Assembly (NCBI GenBank): GCA_030038195.1
Contig: JASHPJ010000005.1
Coordinates: forward strand, 1-47,912
Direction of reading: 5' to 3'
DNA: 47,912 nt
DNA from: Acidobacteriaceae bacterium
Lineage (GTDB): Bacteria > Acidobacteriota > Terriglobia > Terriglobales > Acidobacteriaceae
The notes under the pieces are model-generated. The model ran no database searches, was not told the origin of the DNA, and saw only the letters and a program-made list of their open reading frames with translations. Each line of letters opens with the position of its first letter. Within the stretch, counting starts at the first letter, position 1. A program made the translations under genes and the position numbers. Shown piece by piece: positions 42,701 through 47,912 of the stretch.

Positions 42701-43342
42701 GCCGTCAACCCGCCGCCGTCCGCGTTCGCCAATTCGGGCTTCGCCAAATCGCTGCTCAATGGCTGGGAACTGTCCGGCCTGACATTGTTCGAGACGGGCA
42801 CCCCGTTCACCGTCATCAATGGCGGCAGCGCCAACGGCGTCGGGGTGTTGGACAACGCGGGTGTCGCCAACGGCGTGGGTTCAGGCTCGTATCCCGACCT
42901 GATCGGCAATCCGCACGGCCATCACGCCTCGGTAGCCGGCAACAGCCGGGTCTTCGGCCCGCTGCTGTTGAACCCCGGTGCGTTCGCGGCACCGCGCGCA
43001 CTGACCTTCGGCAGCGCAGGACGCAACGTGCTGAACAATCCCAGCCGCACGAACTTCGACATAGCGTTGCAGAAGAACTTCGCGGTGCCGTGGCATGAGT
43101 CCAGCTTCGTCTTCCGCGCGGAAGCCTTCAATGCCTTCAACCATACGCAGTTCCGCATCTACGATCCGCTGCTCGGCAATCAGGCCAACAACACGGTGAG
43201 CTGCTACGCGGACAGCGCAGCCTCGGGATATTCAGCGGCAGGAGACGCCAGCACGGATTGCACCACCGGCAACGCCTTCCTGCATCCCGTGGATGCCCAC
43301 CGGCCGCGCACGCTGCAATTTGCGCTCAAATATGCCTTCTGA
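39761..43342 (+). CDS. Oar-like TonB-dependent outer-membrane receptor with carboxypeptidase regulatory-like domain
   Basis: 1193-aa outer-membrane protein. The signal peptide is about residues 1-23. Residues about 27-110 form a carboxypeptidase regulatory-like (CarboxypepD_reg) beta-sandwich (ARITGQVTDPQGAAIQNAQI...YTIPYLTAGQYRI). The plug-like region (LNGRNYTQLIALTPGVS, INTLIVYPSIDAIQEIKILT, TTIVTTKSGT) follows. The rest is a large beta-barrel with Oar-type blocks such as FQDDWKITPRFTVNLGLR and ending ...RTLQFALKYAF with a C-terminal Phe, as barrels require. The family is greatly expanded in Acidobacteriota and probably takes up oligosaccharides or other large ligands. Its position directly after the sigma-fusion gene suggests it is the target or signal source of that regulator. 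Confidence 0.92.
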   Translation: MFRALVRCVCCAFILASAISAFGQNARITGQVTDPQGAAIQNAQIQATNLDTTVTLTVKSDGSGAYTIPYLTAGQYRIIVQAPDFSQSVTTIPPGVGQAFIYNVQLTVGSTQSSVNVDAGASSVSQVNTENAEISGTVTGKEVSAIQLNGRNYTQLIALTPGVSNQTGQDEAKVGVLGSVSYSVNGGRVEYNSYQVDGSETLNTGINKDINTLIVYPSIDAIQEIKILTSNYGAQYPSTGNATTIVTTKSGTDTLHGSLYEFLRNEAFNAKGYFDVTNGPPLYRRNDFGGTIGGPVVIPHLYNGRGKTHFFFSEEARLELSPTAFRQGVPSLAERAGDFSDVCPSAPSGAQVPLNLNQYPDCPHPPGVVGDLGGNYGDYIGTATFPGNNLVYGTDPSTGEQRLSPDALAILNTGIDIAGNNAAYGGYGFAADTSYMPWQHSNPVYSIADNLTKVWRKHNFQFGAQAIQFERNQVNGPIGAATGDVQGLLIFSNESNQNTTGNAFADFLATHVYEQPGDSNYNPYSAFGGDIADYQQDSGQGRYYQRYKIVEPYFQDDWKITPRFTVNLGLRMSLFGTFREKNHNAYNWVPSKFQPTAQVDPTTGVLLGQGGVAIPLYTPTGALNPAVIPGVVQCGVDGVPDGCMTGHLWNPSPRVGFAWDASGNGKMSIRGGYGIFFEHGTADEANSGSLEASAPLVLSATQYNPPSWGCIGYPDSGCTSFYTQKNLTTNSAFPVNITSIPTKAVWPYVQQWSASVERQLPWNSLLSVGYVGSKGTHLTAELQSNQLPPAPVNPFGAHQPFLQRFCQAVDSPANQAAGDGAGFAGDRYLLPGGAEIASNTPSFINMEAACYGNSPPTNDYGGLNVNPNALRQYAPGLGQIYSLQNIVNSNYNALQILLRRTKGPLFFGVAYTYSHSLDDASDRSDTTMVNSYDLHSSYASSNYDQRHLLHISYVYDFSLLNWWRHFASAISRDPDPENTEAVNPPPSAFANSGFAKSLLNGWELSGLTLFETGTPFTVINGGSANGVGVLDNAGVANGVGSGSYPDLIGNPHGHHASVAGNSRVFGPLLLNPGAFAAPRALTFGSAGRNVLNNPSRTNFDIALQKNFAVPWHESSFVFRAEAFNAFNHTQFRIYDPLLGNQANNTVSCYADSAASGYSAAGDASTDCTTGNAFLHPVDAHRPRTLQFALKYAF

Positions 43343-43359
43343 GGCGGACAAGAAAAATC

Positions 43360-44613
43360 ATGGATTCATTGAAGATCATCACGGCCTTATCCGAATGCCC
43401 GCCTCCGCGGAAGCACGCATCGAGACTTGTTTTGCTGGTCCTGGGCGCTGTTGCGGGGCTGCTGGCCGGATGCAGCGCGCCCGGCACGACGGCCCCAGCG
43501 CCGGTCGGCTCCACCCACACGTATGCGGGCGTTTCAAGCATCTCAGAGTCCGACTCCTATGTGCTCAAACTGAACGATACGGCGATGAGCTTTCAATACT
43601 ACGACGTTGCGGCGGAGGTAAACGGGCCGGGCAGTACAGGAGCAACCACCACCGACGGCAGCTACCTGAACCTCGGCGATGATTCAAGCGGGCAGCCCTA
43701 TGGAATGGCGCTGGAGATTCCCGGCGAGGCCGCGCTGGTACGCAACGGTTCCCTTACCGGCGATATGCTCTTTTTCGCGGGCACGGATGACTGCCCGGCG
43801 GCGCAGAAAAATACGACCTACCTGTATCTGGCCGCGGCCACAAGCGGCTTCTCTGTTCCGCAGGCTTACGGCACGGTGCAACTATCCGGCAGCGGCAGCG
43901 CATGGACAATCTCCGCCTTCGACGCCTACGACATTAACGGCAATTCGCTTAGCTACCCGGTTTCTTCGAGCGCCGTCTGCGCGCAGTCGCTCCTCGGTTA
44001 TCCGATCACCTCTCCCGCCAGTCCCACGGGGAGCGCGGTGTCTGGCGTTCCGGGAATCGTAACGCTCGGAATCAGCCCCTCCGGCTACCTGACGCTGGCT
44101 GGGACGATACAGCCGGACACCTACATCCTAGGGCAGGTCGGCGTTGTCCAGCCATCAAGCGCGATCACTACCAGCAGTGTCGTCGCCGCTAAGTATCTCG
44201 GCTTCGAGTACGCGCCGCTCGAACACAACACTGGCGGAGCGGTCTCGCAGATGGTCTCCTTCGGGCAGACTGCCGGGACGGGCACAACAATCACCGGCGG
44301 CGAGTTCCTGCTCGACGATCCCACGCAGACGCCGAACACCGACATCGCGCTCAACCTCGGAACCCAGAGCGCGCAGACCAACGGTTTGTTTCCCGCCGTT
44401 ACCGTCACCATTCCCGACAGCCAGAACAACTGCATCGGGCAGAGCTACGGCGGCAAGGACGCATCGGGCAACCCCATCTGTATCTTCCCCGGAGTCGCCA
44501 TCGTGGGCAATCCGGGCGGCCAGTTCGTGATCTATGTCGTGGTCAGCGATCTTCGTTCGAGCGCCCTCATCGGCGCTCCTTCGACGCTCGGCCTCTATCT
44601 CTACCAGCAGTGA
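43360..44613 (+). CDS. Lipoprotein of unknown function
   Basis: 417-aa predicted lipoprotein. The signal has a basic N-region and the lipobox AGLLAGC with Cys38 as lipidation site. The mature protein is rich in Gly, Ser and Thr and made of short beta strands (YVLKLNDTAMSFQYYDV, YGMALEIPGEAALV, WTISAFDAYDINGN, FVIYVVVSDL), with two to three paired cysteines (DDCPAAQ, SAVCAQSL, NNCIG, NPICIF). No known domain is recognised. It starts 17 bp after the TonB receptor stop and ends 18 bp before the NHL gene, so it is probably a co-expressed surface partner of the receptor. Confidence 0.8.
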   Translation: MDSLKIITALSECPPPRKHASRLVLLVLGAVAGLLAGCSAPGTTAPAPVGSTHTYAGVSSISESDSYVLKLNDTAMSFQYYDVAAEVNGPGSTGATTTDGSYLNLGDDSSGQPYGMALEIPGEAALVRNGSLTGDMLFFAGTDDCPAAQKNTTYLYLAAATSGFSVPQAYGTVQLSGSGSAWTISAFDAYDINGNSLSYPVSSSAVCAQSLLGYPITSPASPTGSAVSGVPGIVTLGISPSGYLTLAGTIQPDTYILGQVGVVQPSSAITTSSVVAAKYLGFEYAPLEHNTGGAVSQMVSFGQTAGTGTTITGGEFLLDDPTQTPNTDIALNLGTQSAQTNGLFPAVTVTIPDSQNNCIGQSYGGKDASGNPICIFPGVAIVGNPGGQFVIYVVVSDLRSSALIGAPSTLGLYLYQQ

Positions 44614-44631
44614 CTTTGAGGAGCGCCAGCC

Positions 44632-46590
44632 ATGCAGTTCGACTTTGACAGCAGCACCAGGAACGGGCGCCGGAAGCCCAGGGAGAAATGGAATATGCAC
44701 AATCGGAAAACACTCACCCAGGATGGCTTCACGTCTCCGCATCTCGTGCGACTCGGCTTGCTGATTCCCGCATTGCTGGTTCTTCTGTTCGCGGGCAATC
44801 TGCACGCGCAGCAGCTTGCCTTTACATCAGGCATAGCCACGACGCTCATCGGGGATACCACGGGTCTGCTGGCCGCGTCTCCCGACAACTACTCCGGGCC
44901 TGCGAGCGGATTGGTTCTGTCTTACCCGCAGGATGCGGTCTTCGATAAGAATGGAAATCTCTATATCGCGGATAGCGCAGAACAACTCATCCGTGTTATT
45001 GCCGCAAAGTCGGGGACCGGGACGATTCCGGCACTGCCAAGTGTCACCACCACAGCGGGCAATGTCTACTTGGTTGGTGGCAACAGCGCTGGAAGCGTGT
45101 CATGCACGACGTTGGACAGTGATGGCGACGGCTGCCCGGCGACGGAGGCGTACTTTTATGCAAACGCTGCTGGCATGGCGGTAGACTCCAACGGCAACGT
45201 GTACATTGCTGATGCAAACTCGTACACTGTGCGTGTCATCTACGCGGCGGGGACGATCCCCGGTCTCACCAATCCGACCGTTGGCTACATTTACAGGATT
45301 GCGGGCACCCTTAATAAAGGAGGCGGCTCGGGGGACGATGGTTCAGCCCTCATAGTGGAACTCAATACGAATGGTATTGCTGTCGATGGCAAGGGCAATA
45401 TCTATATCGCCGACCAATCCGAGCATACAATCCGTGTCGTCTACTCTGGTAGCGGCACGATCCCCGGATTGCCCTCGAACCCAACACCGGGCGACATCTA
45501 TTCGATTGCGGGTACGGCAGGCTCAACCTGCAATACAACTTCCACTCCCACATGCGGAAACGGTGGGCCTGCAACCAGCGCCTTTCTAAGCACCCCCCCA
45601 GAACGTCTCGCTTGACGCGTCGGGGAACATCTACATCAGCGATACCGGAGCGCATATGCTCCGCGCCGTCTATGTCGCAGGCTCGCTTCCCGGCGTCCTC
45701 AATCCCACGGTGGGCGACATCTACCTGATCTCCAATTTTTCGCAGTTCAATGCAAATAACCAAATCCACAAAGTCACCTTCGACTCCCTGGGCAACATCT
45801 ACGCGGCGAATAACGAAAACTCCACCGTCTACAAGATCGATACCGCCGGAGTGGTGTCCGCAGTCTTCGGAAAGCCGGGGGGAACTGTCGGTAGCTGCAC
45901 GGGAACCGATAAGTACAATGACGGCTGCGGAGCCTACAACGCAACATTGAGTTCCCTTCAAGCCGTAGCCATCGACGCGAGCAACAACCTGAATATCGTC
46001 GATGAAGGCGACAATTTGATTCGTGGCGTCACGCAGAATGCCTCGGCGCTGGCATTTGGCGACAAGTTCTACTCTCTTCCCGGCGAGCCGCAGACGGTGA
46101 TCGTCTCGAACCTGGGATCCGGCTCGCTCGATCTCAGCAATCTTGCCGTGACCACCCCGTTCAGCGAAGGAAGCGGCACATTGAGCTTGTATCCCGCCTG
46201 CACGAGCGCCACAACCCTGGCGACGAATGCAAGCTGCCAATACGCGGTTATCTTCAATCCGGGAGGAGTTACTTCCTCCACGGAGACGGGCACACTGGTC
46301 GTCGCCAGCAATTCCACCAATGCCGCCAGCGGCGAGAATACCGTTGCCCTGAGCGGAACGGCGACACAAGGCAAAATTTCGGTGACGTTCACGGCATCGC
46401 CGCTGCTCGCCGGTCCCGGCCAGCCGATCGTATTCACGTCTACGGTGGTGCCCGATGTTGCGACCCCAACGGTTCCCACCGGGACTGTGACCTTTACCAA
46501 CGGCACCAACAACTACGGCACCGCGACACTGAACGCAAGCGGCGTGGCTACCTACACCACGAACCAACTGGCGGCCGGCACGTACACCTC
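44632..46590 (+). pseudogene. Secreted NHL-repeat/ASH/Ig-like protein gene, frameshifted and truncated
   Basis: The first frame (44632-45615) begins with GAGGAG and a long signal region ending in HAQQL. It carries NHL-like beta-propeller repeats (AVFDKNGNLYIADS, AVDSNGNVYIADA, AVDGKGNIYIADQ) separated by about 75 residues. At C7 (45593-45599) the frame is lost. Removing one C restores PQNVSLDASGNIYISDTGAH, and the second frame continues through further NHL repeats, an ASH/HYDIN-like domain (SLPGEPQTVIVSNLGSGSLDLSNL) and an Ig-like domain (TVPTGTVTFTNGT). The Ig domain is cut off after LAAGTY near 46585 by unrelated DNA. Intact relatives usually have several more Ig domains. The role is probably extracellular adhesion or ligand binding. 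Confidence 0.8.
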
Positions 46591-46600
46591 CCCTCTAGCT
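46580..46600. other. Junction between the NHL/Ig gene and conjugation-gene DNA
   Basis: Left of about 46585 the plus strand encodes the Ig-like domain. From 46595 rightwards the minus strand encodes trbC, beginning at its stop codon. Directly downstream of trbC on the minus strand is GAGGGGAGGT, a good ribosome-binding site for a following gene such as trbD, but no such gene follows. This marks an element end, a deletion join or an assembly join. Confidence 0.65.
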
Positions 46601-46927
46601 CGGAAAGAGCCAGGCCATAAAGTTGACCGCGCCGATTGCCATGCCCACGCCGAAGACGATCCCGGCGATGGTTTTCTTGGACTGGCCTTCGCCATAGGCG
46701 AACATCAGCCCGCCGACGACGATGGCGACCAGCAACAACCCAGTGGCAATCGTGCCGGTGAAGGCGGTTTTGAGGACGTTGACGGCGTTATCCCACGGAT
46801 CGCTGCCGGTGCTCTGCGCATACACGGGCAGCGCCGCGCCAAGCACAAACAGGCCGGTAAGGACACGCGCACGGGTCAGACGCCGAAAGGCGCGACTCCG
46901 AAACGGTGGCGAAAATTTCCAATTCAT
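46595..46927 (-). CDS. trbC: TrbC/VirB2-family conjugal pilin
   Basis: 110-aa small membrane protein. A signal sequence (about residues 22-37, LTGLFVLGAALPVYAQ) precedes two TM helices (FTGTIATGLLLVAIVVGGLMFAYG and TIAGIVFGVGMAIGAVNFMAWLF), separated by a short polar turn GEGQSKK. This is the typical TrbC/VirB2 pilin layout; the subunit forms the conjugative pilus of type IV secretion systems. ATG 46927 is preferred over an upstream GTG at 46936. Its start region overlaps the end of the DUF3560 gene. The expected downstream trbD, trbE and so on are missing because of the junction at about 46590. Confidence 0.82.
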   Translation of the reverse strand: MNWKFSPPFRSRAFRRLTRARVLTGLFVLGAALPVYAQSTGSDPWDNAVNVLKTAFTGTIATGLLLVAIVVGGLMFAYGEGQSKKTIAGIVFGVGMAIGAVNFMAWLFPS

Positions 46928-46932
46928 ATCCC

Positions 46933-47910
46933 TCACTCTCCGATCCGAAACATTCGGATTGATTGCTGAACTGCTCGGAGAATAGGGGGATTCCGGCGAA
47001 ATGAGAAATCATCATTTCGCCGGGATATATCGCGGATTTTTACCAGCAGGAAAAAGCCTGTCTTGTCGCTCGATTCAACTAACAGGCCGGCATCGCGCTT
47101 GCTCTGCACATCGGCGGCAGTCATTACGACGGTCAGCTTGTCGAAGGGCATGGTGCGGGTGAAGTTCTCTCCACCGTTGCCCCAGTTGTCGAGGACCGTA
47201 ACAGAAACCTTGTTGACCTTCTGGATGTAGGACCAGCCGCCACGCGGCGAGGCCCAGCAACGGCAAGCGCCGCCTTTCTCCGGGCCGGTCTTGTCGGCTA
47301 CTGTTCCGCCATCCGCGGCAAGCATGGCGCGCTCGTAAGCAAGGCGGTTCTCGGTGTGATTGATCCAACGGGTGTAGTGCTCTTTGATCCTGGGCAGGGC
47401 GCTGCTTTTCTGCCAGTGCCCGCCGCGTGTGCCATTCGCGCACCAGACATGCTCCTCGCCATCCCATACCTGCGGTTTGGTTTTCGGATCGGGAGTGAAG
47501 GCCGCCTGATAGCGGCGGATGTCGGCCTCCAGCCCCTTGATGCGGCGAGCGCGCACGTCGGGACGCTCTTTGTACTTGGCATGACGGAGAGCAGCATCGG
47601 CGCGGTCTGTCCAATACTTCGCCGTGTCCCACATCTTCACGGCGCGGCGCATTCCGTTATCGATCCGCTCGGCATCTCTGCGGGCGCGGCGTTCGGAGTG
47701 ATGGCCGATAAGAATGGACTGGCCGAATGGGATACCGTCCGCAATAGCTGCAACGGCTTTTTGCGCCTAGTCTGCGTCTTCGGCACGGCTGGCGCTGTAG
47801 TCGGTGAATCGTTCGCTGCGTTCCTCGGCGCGTTCTACAAGGCTCTTGTCATCGTCCTCGATCTCTCCGCATAGTTCCAGCAAAAGGTCTTCGCGTCCTG
47901 GCGTCCACAT
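46933..47910 (-). pseudogene. DUF3560 protein gene with an in-frame amber codon, right end at window edge
   Basis: The frame carries the DUF3560 marks GIPFGQSILIGHHSERRARRD and MRRAVKMWDTAKYWTDRADAALRHAKYKERP, found on plasmids and conjugative elements. A TAG codon at 47767-47769 interrupts the frame between ...SASRAEDAD and AQKAVAAIADGIPFGQ, where relatives have a sense codon. The rest of the coding sequence is intact to 46933, where its stop overlaps the trbC start region. An ATG at 47910 is the last in-frame codon before the window ends, so the true start may be beyond. Restart after the amber from the Met at 47652 would lose the conserved GHHSER motif, so function is probably lost. Confidence 0.75.
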
Positions 47911-47912
47911 CG

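Noticed and set aside
1..47912. CRISPR array, rRNA, tRNA or insertion-sequence transposase
   Set aside because: No regularly spaced direct repeats, no rRNA-like or cloverleaf sequences, and no transposase motifs were recognised on either strand by eye.

Overview
The window is high-GC, densely coded chromosomal DNA that reads like a member of the Acidobacteriota, probably class Terriglobia (subdivision 1). The pointers are a carboxypeptidase-regulatory-domain (Oar-like) TonB-dependent receptor with secreted NHL/Ig-repeat companions, a DUF5597-type GH35 protein, many small secreted hypotheticals, Tat-exported enzymes, and CHY zinc-finger and MmcQ/YjbR proteins. Taxonomy is inferred from gene content; no rRNA, tRNA, CRISPR array or transposase was found.

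Left part (1-20 kb) is mostly housekeeping. It holds the tail of tsf and its terminator, a coiled-coil porin, a 174-bp element with perfect 18-bp terminal inverted repeats, a three-part secreted PIG-L deacetylase, an APC permease, msrQ, rnhB, rplS, a family 2 glycosyltransferase, an HU/IHF protein, pgeF, an FG-GAP/VCBS repeat protein, an SDR, a coupled yjbR-M3 peptidase pair and a Tat-exported GH79 hydrolase.

Centre (19.4-28 kb) is a MoxR-type locus. RDD and SpoIIM-family genes lie head to head with overlapping start codons. A tight minus-strand operon follows: two related multi-pass membrane proteins, DUF4129, DUF4350, MoxR ATPase and DUF58, with three 4-nt ATGA overlaps and one 1-nt gap. 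From 28 to 31.4 kb there is an N-acyl-D-amino-acid deacylase and a GH35/DUF5597 enzyme with a LacI-type palindrome just upstream.

From 31.8 to 34.2 kb is an oxidised-methionine repair cluster on the minus strand: a DipZ-like periplasmic thioredoxin, Tat-exported MsrB, and an fRMsr-like GAF protein. A second, degenerate copy of the 18-bp-repeat element lies between the last two. A CTACTAT-AG-ATAGTAG palindrome separates this cluster from a divergent M24 peptidase.

The right part (35-47.9 kb) is accessory. A 17-bp inverted-repeat pair lies next to a LysR gene. Then comes the most unusual locus: a large protein joining an ECF-like sigma factor (regions 2 and 4), a zinc-finger-like motif, one transmembrane helix and an extracytoplasmic domain. 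It is followed by an Oar-like TonB receptor, a lipoprotein and a secreted NHL/ASH/Ig protein. The locus carries two homopolymer frameshifts (T5 and C7). The last gene is cut off near 46.59 kb, where it meets the stop codon of a trbC-like conjugation pilin gene. Upstream of trbC is a DUF3560 gene with an in-frame amber codon. This end is therefore a mobile-element boundary, a decayed island, or an assembly join.
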